Assembly: GCF_003286085.1 (NCBI RefSeq) | Contig: NW_020825298.1 | Span: 5,952,001 to 6,016,000, forward strand | DNA length: 64,000 bases | Reading direction: 5' to 3' | Source: Drosophila persimilis | Lineage: Eukaryota; Arthropoda; Insecta; Diptera; Drosophilidae | Shown here: positions 15,001-26,034 of the stretch, piece by piece | Layout of the letters: every line of letters starts with the position of its first letter | Position numbering within the stretch: position 1 is the stretch's first letter | Program-made: the position numbers and the translations under genes | The notes under the pieces: generated by a model | Told to the model about the DNA's origin: nothing | Database searches by the model: none | Seen by the model: only the letters and a program-made list of their open reading frames with translations

Positions 15001-18000
15001 AACTCTCTCTCTCTCTGTCTCCCTCTTCTCCCTTTTGGCGTTACCAAAATTAGTCCCTCCATGGCCCACGCGTCGTGTTCTTTTTATCGCCTAGAAGTCG
15101 CACTCGCCTGCCTCGCTGTTTGGGCGTTTGCGATTTAATTAAAAATATGCGACACTTAATTAAAACGCATGCGACGAGAGACACTTGCAAATATTTAGAG
15201 AGACTGCAGCGCATTTTATTAAGAATTTTGACAGCATTTTGATTAAGAGCCAGGCCGCAGCCTCAGCCTCAGTCTCAGTCCCAGGCCGCAGTCGCAACCT
15301 CAGCCTGAGGCACTTGGTGGCAGGTTGACGACGCTGAGATGCTGATGCTGATGCTGAGGCTGGAAGCTGAAGCCTGAATAACCGACGCCCACGATAACAA
15401 TTTTACTTTTATTTTTTTTTTTGTATTTTTTTGTGCTTCTGCGGTGAACCGCTCAACGAGTTATGGGAAATAACTGGTTAGCTGATTTATCTATAAGCCA
15501 GCGTGGAAGACAAAACAAGTAAGAACGGTAGGGCTGTTGTTTAGACTATGGGATACCCTGTAAGCAGATTTACATTGAGTGGAAATTTCTCTAAACAGCT
15601 AAGAACTTGTACGAAAAACAATCAAAATGATATTAAAAGAGAAATGCTACTCCCGTTTGCAGGCCAATAATCAGGCTTGTTATTGCTTCCCCAAGATCTT
15701 AACTCTTCTTGAATTCCACATAATTACCACATACCCTTGCCCACTACGTTTACAGGGTATCCGAAAAATTCAGCCATTCATGCCTCTTACAGCTGGCTAA
15801 CAGCAAAAACATGTTTGTATTGGCTGTGACACGTTTTGAAAGTCAATTAAACGCTTGTAAAATGCATTTATGCAAATCGGAACGCATTTGGAATGTTAGT
15901 AGCGAAACAATGGCTGTTAAACCAATAACAGTCACTGCTCAACAGTGATGCAGTGATGCAACAGTGCGTTAACAGTGAGAGGAGAGGGACTGATTTGTAT
16001 GGAAACACAATTCCTGTAAAGCCACTAAAGCAACAGTGCATTAACAGAAGGGTTCACAGCTCTGATATGCAGCGAATGTTAAGGGAGAAACAGTGCCTGC
16101 TATTAAGCGGCTAACAGTGCTGTGCTGCAACAGTTCCCTTAACAGATGCCGGATGTTACTGATCTGCTTGCTGTGGCCAGCCCTTTGCCATCATACAATC
16201 GCCGAAGGAGCCCGCTTTAACAAAGAAATGTTTATTAAACTTGAAGATTGGACTGTCGTAAGGAATGTCGTCTTATCTAACCCATTCTGGCTGCCCTAAA
16301 CACAGCGGGCGAACAACAAAGAAAACAGAAGTGGAAGTGCGCAAATGGCTTGATAAAATTTGGCAACCGCACAAACAATTGCTTCAGACACACATCTGAA
16401 TTGGCCCCAAAAGAATTATAGCCAAGGCAAAACAAACAAACATTGAATGAATAGATGGATAAAAAGCCAACGTCAGCAAGTCACAAGTGCCGTGGACCCA
16501 CACAAATAAATCTGCCAATAAAAATAAATCCATCTGGCAGATAGGATACACAGTACTGGCAATAGCAAAAGTACTTGTAGCAGGGCCGAAAGCCTGTAAA
16601 AAAGTCAAATGCCACCAAAGGCAATTCATTAGAGGACAGACAGAAATTATGCAAAACAGGAGAGGAAAAAACGACGCCCACTTTTTTGGATTTTGAAAAA
16701 TTTGTTGTGGTTTTTTGTTTTTTAAATAATAAATGCCAACACGAGTACGGATACGGGTACACGCCTCGGTCCGGCCTACGTTAAACAATAAAATTGAACA
16801 TTATTATATAAAAACGTATCGCACAAAAACAAGCCATGAAAATGAAAACAGACGCCCACAGCGCCTCACGGGCTCTGAAAGGAAAATGATCAGCGGAAAA
16901 CGTGCAGAAAGGCAGAGAAATAGGAAGTGGAAATAGCTGAATATTCTATACTCTTTCCAGGGGGGAGGTAGTCTCGAGAATAGAGAGTTTTCTAAGTAAA
17001 ACTTGCAAAGTTTTCCCCTCCTTGCTCTTTGCGGCGAAAGCCTCGAAACGTATTTTGTTTTTGCATTCGCGGGAACGAATAAGTGTCGGAGCAATGGCAG
17101 AAAAGAAAGCCTAGAATCTTCAGCTTGACAAAAATGTACATATGTAGGTCTTGTAGGCAACACTTCAGCCACGATCTTACCAAACTTTGAGATCTGTTCC
17201 GATTGATGGAGAATGAAGATTAAGAGTGCTTCCTAAGTCGACTTGTTTTCGACTCACATTATCCTCTGTGGGCTGGGTGGGTTCGTGTCTCGGCTGATCA
17301 GTCGCTCCACCGCAGACGCCACAGACTTGGATTCCTATTTGTTGTTGATTTGCCTGCAGTTTCCCCGCTGATTTTGTTTGGATTGAGTGCTGGCCGCTGT
17401 TTTGTTTAGATCATTGATGAGCTCACACCACCTGATCGCACTACGAGTACGAGTTGTGGCAGAGATAGAGATTTGTGTACCTATTACGAGTATATATAGC
17501 AATCAGATGACTCTGGGGATACTTTGCATATATCGCGAGATCTCGAGGTGGAAGTGGCATGCGAAAACATTCCACAGCAAATGAGGAAGAGCAAATGGTA
17601 GCTCAAGCTGCAGCATAGAATAGATACGAGTATTTTTAGCGATGTTTTGCGGCACGATCACGACAGTGAGGCAGCAGGCGATCCACGCCCACATCCACAT
17701 CTAAAGACCCAGCCCACAGCCCACAGACCCAGAGAAGAGAGCGGATGATGACGATGATGTGGATGTGGATGTGGATGATGAACGGTCGGATTGTGGGGGA
17801 AACTACTGCACCCATCTGTAGGGGAGAGAGAGCGAGCGTTGGCAGCGGAAATCGTTAGCTGAATCATGCCATAAAATATTCGCCATATGCAACAGACGAC
17901 AGTGCGTTGCAAAACTATAAAACCCAGCCAATTTATAGATCGTTGATCTTGCACATTTCCAGCTGTAGATCGTCAAGGATCCTCCTCAAAAGTGTGCGAT

Positions 18001-21000
18001 TGTCTTCGCTTTACTCTAGATCTGTTTCCCAGAGTAAATACTTTTGCAGCGCACTGTTAATGGCTGTGGCAGCAGCTGCTCTCGCAGTCCAAAGACTAAT
18101 TAAAATTGCAATCCATATAAAGTAATTACGTAGCGGGTCAATGTCGGACTCTTGGCTGGAGTAGGGGGGAGGCGACTCCAAATGTGGGCCTGCTTCTACG
18201 CCAGAAAAGGCAATCAACGCGGTGGTTCGTTCTCTGCGGCTTTGATTGTAAATTGAGCTCTGAAATGAGACAGATTCCTGAGAAAACGTTTTCCCAAGAA
18301 GTGTCGAAGAAATCACAAGAGCTTTCGTTCGACAAAGATTAGAAACCTAAAGATAGGAAGTTTGAGAAGAGAGGAAAAGAGTTCTGCGGCACCTGTGCTT
18401 GAATTAAGATACTTGTGGCACATATTCCGAGACCAGATAAGTTGTTCAAATTGTTCCACTTCTTATCATTGGAGCAAACATCATTGAACAAATTGAGTTA
18501 GTGTCAAATAAAGTACATTTGTTATCGAATTGGGTTGCTCTAAGCAATGGAAACACTTATCGAATTGGGTTAGCTGTTGGCTTAAATAAGCAATCGATTT
18601 GAACTGGCAATCATACTGTAAAGCAATCGAATCCCTGAGATAAAGCTACATCTCTCTGCATGGAAAGGGAGAATCTCATTGGAAACTGTCACCTGAGATA
18701 TCACCTCAAGAAATTTAAACTGTTCGAGATAGACGCCAGTAGATTCTGTGAATTGAAATGGGAAACATGGAAACACATTATGTAGTACCCTGTGAATGCC
18801 CTGCACTCTATAAGGGGAGATCTCTATAGCAATGAGCAAATGAGACATAATCTAGTAGAAAGCCGGAAAAAGTTTGCATCGGAAAAGTTTATCTGATGTT
18901 CAAACCTTTGGAATTAGTAGTAGAACTATAAGATCGGGATTAAATTATAATCTAGAAGTATAAACCGCTTAATTATTCAACTAAAACGAGTTGAACCCTT
19001 GAGTCGTATTGAAAAAATCAAATGATTTTATTCAGAATAAATATGGACTAGTCAAAAAGGTTGTTGATTGATAGATAGATTGTTAATGGTTAGTTTTGTT
19101 AGCATTCCGAATTAGTTATTGAAATCAGACTGTGATTGAATATACGAATATTCGATTGATTAGATCTCCACAGGCTTCAATTATCGATCAAGATATGTGA
19201 GTTCTGATGGACTTCTGTTCTTGCACCGACTATTTATGTATCGATTATGATTTGAACGTTTATTTTTTATGATTTTCTGATGATGTTTGCCCTTGCCCTC
19301 ATGTTTGGGGCCATCTTTCTGCAATTTCCTTTTCGTGTTTGAAAGAGTTTCACATAAAAATTGTTGTTTATTGCAACTCGGCTAACACACACACATGAAC
19401 CACACTACTGACATGAGCAACCTGAAGATTGCTTTGTTCTGGGCCTTCAAGCAAGTTTTTGTTTTTCTTTTTTGTGGCCGTTGTGTTTGTCGGTTTTGTT
19501 GAGTGGCAAGCGCGTGCACTTGGCGCCAACTTGGAGCCGCCACATTGCCTTGCCCCTGAAGCAACAGCAGCAGCAGCAGCAGCGAAGAGGCAACAATTTG
19601 ATTTCAAAGCGCAACGTCCCCAGCTCCTCCCCAGCGCCTCCCCAGCTCCATCTCAGCGGCGACGTTGTCTGGCGGATGCCCTCGTCCGCGGCTCGTTTCA
19701 TAATTTGGTTTCCTTCTCCTTCTGCTTTTGACTTTATTTTTTGTTGGTCGCTGCTGTGTACAAAAATTCATAATTTGTCTGCACCGCAAGGGGCTACTGT
19801 GCTACGTGGCCATCATTCCACTCCTTTTGCTGCTCCTTGTGGCAGCATCCAGAGAGAGGGAGCAACAGGTATGGCAGATGTGTATAATATATGTATGAAT
19901 GCGACAATGAAAGTTGAAATACAATTGAACATATATCTTTGGGCAGCAGTCACGTTTTCGCCTAGCCAAACGCCTCCCCTCCGACACCAGATACATTTGG
20001 CGCGATAAAAACAGCCAGCAAACCGCTCCGCTGCCGCTTCTGCTGTGTCTCTCTCTCTCGGCAGCAGCTGTCGTTTGCTATTAAATTGTAATTAAATTAT
20101 TATCTCGCTGAGGTACGGCTGCTGCCGATGGGAGGCGTGGTCAGATGCAAACAACATCCGCCAATTTGTTGATTTGTTTCGTATTTTGCATTCGCTCTGT
20201 CTCGCTATATGTAGATACAAAAGTATCTAGTGGCTGTGGCAGCCATTCTGCATAGCTGTGAGTGGCTGCGATTGGCATGCCGTCAAAGATCTGCAACAGC
20301 CTTGAAGACACGCGACTCGATCTCGGATTCGAGCTCGAATCTCGGGTATCCGTCAAATGCAATTGCCACCAAAAATGAAACTTGAAGAATGTCGTGTGTC
20401 TCATTGTTTGTGCCACAAAATGCTACAAACCATTAATCACTCTAAAATGTATCTTTTAACTGGTTTCTAGAGATCATTCTATGGTCGAATGGCCGATCTC
20501 GTTTTTTTGGGAATGTGCGTTTTTGAGTCTTTTTGGTATCACGTAACAATCCCCGCCCCCCTGCCCAGTGGAGGCATAAACAAATGGAATGATAGGGAAC
20601 CTGAGAGCTTGTTTTCCAGCCCAGAATATTACGAATAAACAAACATAATCCAATACCAAATGCGAATCAGGTTAGCCAACGCTGCAAATGTATCTGCGAC
20701 ATCCGTTGGGGCTCTTTAAACGATTGCTGCACGAATGAGCGACTGAGCACTTTACGACTTATAAATAGTCAATTGCGTTATAAAAAAACTGTCTAAAAAT
20801 ATGTTAAATACCCGCAGCCAGCAGCCCGCACCCCGCACCCTCACAGACTCTGTCTTTAAGCCATAAAAAATATGGCCCATTCAGGCCGGGGGCGTGGGGG
20901 CATTAAATGCGTTTTTATGAATGGAACTGCAACGAGACGGACAAAACAGTGTCTGAATGCAATTAAATATTAAAGATATTGAGCAGGTCGGGGTCCGGGA

Positions 21001-24000
21001 ACCAGCCATGGGAACCACAACCACTCATCCACCCACTCAACCACGCAGTCACCCAAATCGAACCGAAGCGAAAAATATTCACCGAAGAAATGCTATAACT
21101 TGTGTGTACCATTGCCTTCTGTGTGCAGCAAATATCTCTATACCCTTTTTGCGAGTGAGAGAGAGAGTATCACAAGTGGCTGTAAGTCATGTGCCTTGGG
21201 AGAGTGCTGCTCCTAGTCCAGTGTCGCATGCGGCAAACGGTAATAAAACGCATTTGCCCAATACCCCAACGCACAACGCCCACCCATAACTGTTAAGCTG
21301 TGCCCCATGTATCCAAAGAGAGCACTGGAGTCCAGCGGCCACAGAGGCAGCCAAGCAGCTACCGATCGGCAACAGCAGCAGCAGCCACTTGCAACGAGCT
21401 TGTAATTAGTTGCAGATTTGCCAGCGACCTGAATCAATTGCCCGAGTTACCGTTACCCTCCTCCCCCCAGGCCCCACTCTTCATGCTCAAACGCATTTTC
21501 ATGGTAGAGTGCCTAGCGGTTTGCCAGCGTTTTTAATCGCCAGCCGGACAGTTGGGGGCTTAACAATTGATTGATTCGGAGGGGGGGATTATTAACGGAG
21601 TTTTGTAGTTTTGGTAAGGGACAGCCCACGCTTCAAGCTCAAGTGCATTTTAAGTGGCATCCAGTTGTAGCCAGCGTTTTGCTGGCACTTGTAATCTCTG
21701 CCTTATAATGGATTGACTCTACGGATCGACGTTACTGTATTCTCCGGGGATAATACTTAGCATCAGACAGCCCACGAGAGCGATTTGCTTAGATATTTAG
21801 TCCAACATTAACGGTCTTAAATTGATCGATACAGCGGGCTACCGTTGCAGCTGCATAGAAGATTATTGCTACGAGTATTCTCTGAAAATCATTGGGTGGA
21901 CACTAATCGGCTTTATGATGGTAATTGATTGTGCAGTACCCACACTGGCTGTTGGCATGGATTTCCAGCAGCTCAGAGATCGTTTACATATATTGTTATT
22001 GAGAGAAGCTCAGCCATTGATTGGTTTTGCTATTATTTACATTCGCCACTCGGGCAGTAATCGGCTTTTGAAACGGATTGATTATGCAGATTGACATGTC
22101 AGATAGGTACAGGGTACTGGAATATATCTGATTCTTTGTGTTGGGAAGCATTCAATGCATCGTTGATAGAATCATTTAAGAGCTTATGCACAGGATCGCA
22201 GTCTCGAGTCGAACTGTTATTTTCCCCGGCATGCACACGACATGTATTTGGTTTTTCTCACAGATTATCTTGTGTACTTTTCGGTTGTGCGTCAAAGAAT
22301 AAATCTGGGGTGCTCCACCTCTTTTATAGGTTTATGTTGAAGAATATATTCATTCCGGGGACTATTAATCACATCACTGCTAGGGTTTAAGTCTTCAGAT
22401 ATGCTGGAGATTCTTTAGATATTATTTTTGAACGCATACTTATTCCCAAATCGGTACCTTTTGTCCACTTGTAGCCCGCTCCCTGACCTGCTACTGCGAT
22501 GGCAGTTGTCCGGGCAACGTCAGCAATGGAACCTGCGAGACCCGACCCGGCGGCAGTTGCTTCAGTGCCGTCCAGGAGCTGTACGACGAGACGAGTGGAA
22601 TGTACGAGGAAGAGCGCACATACGGCTGCATGCCACCCGAAGACAACGGCGGCCTTCTCATGGTAAGTTTTCCGGATATCTGAGGAGAAGAGTTCCTTAA
22701 TTAATTGCTGGCTTTAACCATTACAGTGTAAAGTGGCCGCTGTACCGCACCTGCATGGCAAGAATATCGTTTGCTGCGACAAGGAGGACCTTTGCAACCG
22801 CGACCTGCATCCCACGTTCACGCCCAAGATGACAACGCCGGCCCCGGAGCTGCCTGTGAGCAGTGAGTCCGTGCACACGCTGGCCCTGTTCGCCTCCATC
22901 ATTGTGTGCCTGTCCGTGTTCATGCTGATCGTGGCCACCCTCTGCCTGACCTACAAGCGGCGGGAGAAGCTGCGCAAGCAGCCCCGCCTGATCAACTCCA
23001 TGTACAACTCGCAGCTGTCGCCGCTGTCGCAGCTGGTGGAGCAGAGCTCGGGCTCCGGGTCGGGTCTGCCGCTGCTGGTGCAACGGACCATCGCCAAGCA
23101 GATCCAGATGGTGCGGCTGGTGGGCAAGGGGCGATACGGCGAGGTGTGGCTGGCCAAGTGGCGGGACGAGCGTGTGGCCGTGAAGACCTTCTTCACCACC
23201 GAGGAGGCCTCGTGGTTCCGCGAGACGGAGATCTACCAGACTGTGCTGATGCGCCACGAGAACATCCTTGGGTTCATTGCCGCCGACATCAAGGGCAACG
23301 GCAGCTGGACCCAGATGCTGTTGATCACCGACTACCATGAGATGGGCAGCCTGCACGACTACCTCTCCATGTCGGTGATCAATCCGCAGAAGCTGCAGCT
23401 CCTTGCCTACTCCCTGGCCTCGGGCCTGGCCCACCTGCACGACGAGATCTTTGGCACGCCCGGCAAGCCGGCCATCGCTCACCGGGACATCAAGAGCAAG
23501 AACATTCTGGTGAAGCGGAATGGACAGTGCGCCATCGCCGACTTTGGCCTGGCGGTCAAGTACAACTCGGAGCTGGACGAGATCCACATTGCGCAGAATA
23601 CTCGCGTCGGCACGCGACGATACATGGCCCCGGAGGTACTGAGCCAGGCCCTCAACGCGCAGCAGTTCGAGGAGTTCAAGCGGGCCGACATGTACTCGGT
23701 GGGACTGGTGCTGTGGGAGATGGCGCGTCGGTGCTACACCCCCATTTCGGGCACCAAGACAACAACCTGCGAGGACTACGCCCTGCCGTACCACGATGTG
23801 GTGCCATCGGATCCCACGTTCGAGGACATGCATGCCGTTGTGTGCGTAAAGGGATTCCGGCCGCCGATACCGTCGCGGTGGCAAGAGGACGATGTCCTGG
23901 CCACCATCTCCAAGATCATGCTGGAGTGCTGGCATCCCAATCCCACAGTGCGGCTGACGGCCCTGCGCGTCAAGAAGACCCTGGGTCGGCTCGAGGCGGA

Positions 24001-24034
24001 CTGCCTCATCGATGTGCCCATGAAGATTGTCTAG
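3099..24034 (+). CDS. tkv: Thickveins, BMP (Dpp) type I receptor serine/threonine kinase
   Basis: Coding exons are 3099-3132, 22475-22662 and 22727-24034, which join in phase to 509 aa. The start reads [19 protein letters not shown], matching the known short Tkv isoform. The cysteine-rich ectodomain spans about residues 16-103, with the pair [10 protein letters not shown] near its end. The transmembrane helix is about 125-149. The GS box ([18 protein letters not shown]) precedes the kinase domain (about 205-500), which has [10 protein letters not shown], the catalytic [11 protein letters not shown] and GTRRYMAPE. The L45 loop region reads NGSWTQ. Tkv binds Dpp together with the type II receptor Punt and phosphorylates Mad at the plasma membrane. 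This isoform has no signal peptide, so an alternative 5' exon probably exists. Intron 1 is 19.3 kb. The conserved protein and the in-phase joins make the identity very secure. Confidence 0.97.
4621..4686. repeat. 33-bp tandem duplication
   Basis: Two adjacent 33-bp copies (4621-4653 and 4654-4686) start CTACGTTTACGTGTGACTG and differ at only a few positions near the end. They lie in tkv intron 1. Confidence 0.85.
5678..5705. repeat. (TGTGC)n pentanucleotide repeat
   Basis: About five and a half copies of TGTGC/GCTGT in tkv intron 1. It is a likely polymorphic microsatellite. Confidence 0.9.
10828..10873 (+). promoter_or_regulatory. tkv: Recursive splice site (zero-nucleotide exon, ratchet point) in tkv intron 1
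   Basis: A long pyrimidine tract (about 10830-10864) runs into TTTCAG at 10862-10867, followed at once by GTAAGT at 10868-10873. A strong 3' splice site is therefore fused to a strong 5' splice site with no exon between them. This is the consensus ratchet-point arrangement known from long Drosophila introns. It would let the 19.3 kb intron be removed in two steps of about 7.7 kb and 11.6 kb. A branch-point-like CTAAT lies at 10812-10816. The sequence match is direct; its use in vivo is inferred. Confidence 0.85.
14269..14364. repeat. Minisatellite of 12-13 bp units (GGTTCTGTTAGG-like)
   Basis: About eight degenerate copies of a GGTTCTGTTAGG unit stand in tandem, with the last copies most diverged. 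They lie in tkv intron 1 and have no coding potential. Confidence 0.85.
15550..15762. mobile_element. Short non-autonomous element with 13-bp terminal inverted repeats
   Basis: TTACAGGGTATCC at 15750-15762 is the exact reverse complement of GGATACCCTGTAA at 15551-15563. The terminal arms are therefore a perfect 13-bp inverted repeat around about 186 bp of AT-rich DNA. Related openings (GGGATACCTG or similar) occur at 8975, 6119 and 61470, which suggests a family in this genome. No transposase is present. It could be a MITE or a deleted DINE/Helitron-like copy; the class is not resolved. Confidence 0.6.
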
Positions 24035-25190
24035 GCCCTGAGTCCCTGTGGCCCTGTGCTGCCCCTTAGTGCATATATTAAATATGTCTTGTAGTCTCGT
24101 TCTAGGTTTGACCTAAGTTGCATTTAGTTTCTTCCTTTTTTTTCTGTTGTTTTCAATCGAAAGAAGAGTCTTGTGCCCTTCCTAGTTAGTCTCTAATTGT
24201 AAGCTGTCTCCAGGTGCAAGGATGGTTTTGTACTTGAGAGGATCCTTTCAGAGGTGCCTATTCTACGGTTACTTTAAGGGCCGCACTGATTGTAAGCTAG
24301 GAACTGTAGCGAGTATGTAATTTAAGATCTTTGTCAAATAAGTACCCCATGCAAAATCTTTGGTTAGAAAAATGCTTTAACTATTTGAGAAATATTATAT
24401 GCACAGAAATACGACATATGTATATTCGGGATATGCGAAGAGAACGACAAAATCCATCAAATTCGAAATTTACATCTAACATATTATTATAATAGTATCG
24501 TACGAGAGAGTATAGTTTATGTGCCAGCTCTTGTACGCAACTACCAAGATCCGAAGGTACTCCAGCATACATATATGTATATCTGTTCTGTTTGTATGTC
24601 TAGTGTTTAAGTGAAGTCTTTGCCGAATTGTGCAAGATACTAAGTGCTGCCTTATGTAAAATCCACAGAATTAGTTGCCTTAAGACAGAGTGTAAAGACA
24701 GAAGCCAGGAAGCGATGGCCTAAGCCCCCATTTACAAACACATACACACTATATAGTATATATAGCAATATTTAGGATATCTGAGTCCTGGTTCTTTTGG
24801 TTTTTGTTTTGTAAATATGGCGCAGATGTTTATAGGCCGCTAATCATACATCATATATATTATATCGTTATAAGCGATGCTGTAAATACTATATATGTAG
24901 TATATGTATCTGTATCTCTATCTCTATCTCTATCCGTAACTGTTTAACTTATGTATGTCTTATCGAGTAACCTCTTGTTTAAGCTAGATCTAGACAGTAA
25001 ACGCTATATCCCATAAGAGCAGAGTGTAAGCTATAATTAAAACTAGCTATATGTATCGATTGGATTCAGTTTCAGTTTCATTTTTCATTTTGTTTTGTTG
25101 AGTATTTGCACGTAGACCTAAACAAGAACTAAAGTTTGTACGAAAGCGTTTAGTTAATTTATTTAAAAATAATAAAAAATTATTATTAAA
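24035..25190 (+). other. tkv: tkv 3' UTR
   Basis: An AT-rich stretch of about 1.15 kb without open frames follows the tkv stop and ends at an AATAAA (25171-25176). It includes a CTATCT run near 24912-24932. Its end meets the 3' end of TpnC25D coming from the other strand. Confidence 0.75.
25158..25176. terminator. Back-to-back poly(A) signals of tkv and TpnC25D
   Basis: AATAAA on the plus strand at 25171-25176 serves tkv, and AATAAA on the minus strand (plus-strand TTTATT at 25158-25163) is placed to serve TpnC25D. The two hexamers lie only 7 bp apart, so the mature 3' ends should overlap or nearly touch. The motif matches are direct; cleavage sites were not mapped. Confidence 0.65.
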
Positions 25191-25249
25191 CCCAAAAGCT
25201 TGTTTCCACGTTGGTTTTATGTCAGCAAATAATGATTCCCTCTCCCCCT

Positions 25250-25845
25250 CTACTCGCCCGCCATCATCTCCATGAATTCTGAAAGAGGAAAAAGATCAAA
25301 CGGATTAGTCCAGATATATCTGAAAAGATTATAGCGCTCTCTCTCAGTGCCCACCATCAAAGTCCACAGTGCCGGAACCGTCCGTGTCGATCTCGGCAAT
25401 GATGCCATCGAGGTCGCTGGAGGAGAGCTTGTCGTCGAGGGCGGCCAGGATCTCCTTGAGGGTGGAGGTGGTGATGTAACCATTGCCCTCGCGATCGTAC
25501 AGACGGAAGGCCTCCTTCAGCTCCTTTTGGATGGCCTCGGCATCCTCCTCCTCGAGGAAATGGGCGGCAATGGCACAGAAGCCATCGAAATTCACCTTGC
25601 CCGTGTCCTCGGGATCGTTATCGTCGACCAGGGCCTGCAGTTCGCTCTCCTCGAACATCTGACCCATGCTGTTGAGGATCGTCTTCAGGCGCAGGGTCTC
25701 GATGAAGCCCGTCTTTTGTGTGTCGAACATTTGGAATGCCTTGCGCATGATGTCCATTTTCTCATCGTCCTCCTGCGGTAAGCGGAAAAGTTAGTCCGTT
25801 GCACGGCTGATTGCACAATCATGAACATAAACCGATAGATACCAT
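25250..25845 (-). CDS. TpnC25D: Troponin C, TpnC25D (calcium sensor of muscle thin filaments)
   Basis: Coding exons in transcript order are 25845-25843 (the ATG only), 25772-25355 and 25278-25250. They sum to 450 nt, giving 149 aa, the length I recall for this protein. The protein opens M-EDDEKMDIMRKAFQMFD and ends EFMEMMAGE. It has four EF-hand regions. The last two keep full calcium loops (DREGNGYITTST and DTDGSGTVDFDE). The first hand (DTQKTGFIETLR) is degenerate at its acidic positions, and the second is DNDPEDTGKVNFDGF. Troponin C binds TnI and TnT and triggers contraction. The first intron is 70 nt, with donor GTATCT (weak) and a CTAAC branch point. The neighbouring TATA-initiator promoter supports the short 5' exon. 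It converges on tkv. Confidence 0.95.
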
Positions 25846-25996
25846 TTTGTATCTGTGTGTGGGGCTGCTGTGCGCGGATCTCCGTGTGTATAGAACGTGT
25901 ATCTCCTATTCCCGATCTCTGACTGAATGCTGCTGCGGCGGCGATCTGCGATCTGCTGTCCTAGAATGCGTTCCAACTGCGTTGGCCTGCGGGCGC

Positions 25997-26034
25997 GCAC
26001 TAAACCGATCGTCTGGCCAAGATCATTATTTATA
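25997..26034 (-). promoter_or_regulatory. TpnC25D: TpnC25D core promoter (TATA box and initiator)
   Basis: Read on the minus strand, TATAAATA (26034-26027) lies about 33 bp upstream of an initiator-like TTTAGTG whose A is near 26001. The resulting 5' UTR of about 155 nt leads to ACAAAATG, a good fly start context, at 25845. A single sharp TATA promoter is typical of muscle structural genes. Confidence 0.6.

Larger units (their letters stand above)
3133..22474 (+). other. tkv: tkv intron 1 (19.3 kb), mostly non-coding
   Basis: Donor GTAAAT at 3133; acceptor CTTGTAG ending at 22474. The intron is AT-rich, with frequent stops in all frames and no exon of another gene that I can support. Separately listed contents are the recursive splice site at 10867/10868, a 33-bp tandem duplication, a pentanucleotide run, a 12-13 bp minisatellite and a small inverted-repeat element. 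Other simple runs are a GATCC run near 7484-7503, a CAA run near 8779-8804, ATCAAT near 10480-10500 and a CAG run near 19562-19582. Introns of this gene are expected to carry wing and embryo enhancers, but I cannot place any by eye. Confidence 0.9.

Noticed and set aside
22721..23935. 404-codon open frame antisense to the tkv kinase exon
   Set aside because: It mirrors the GC-rich codon bias of the sense exon, has no family resemblance, and the sense strand is clearly coding.
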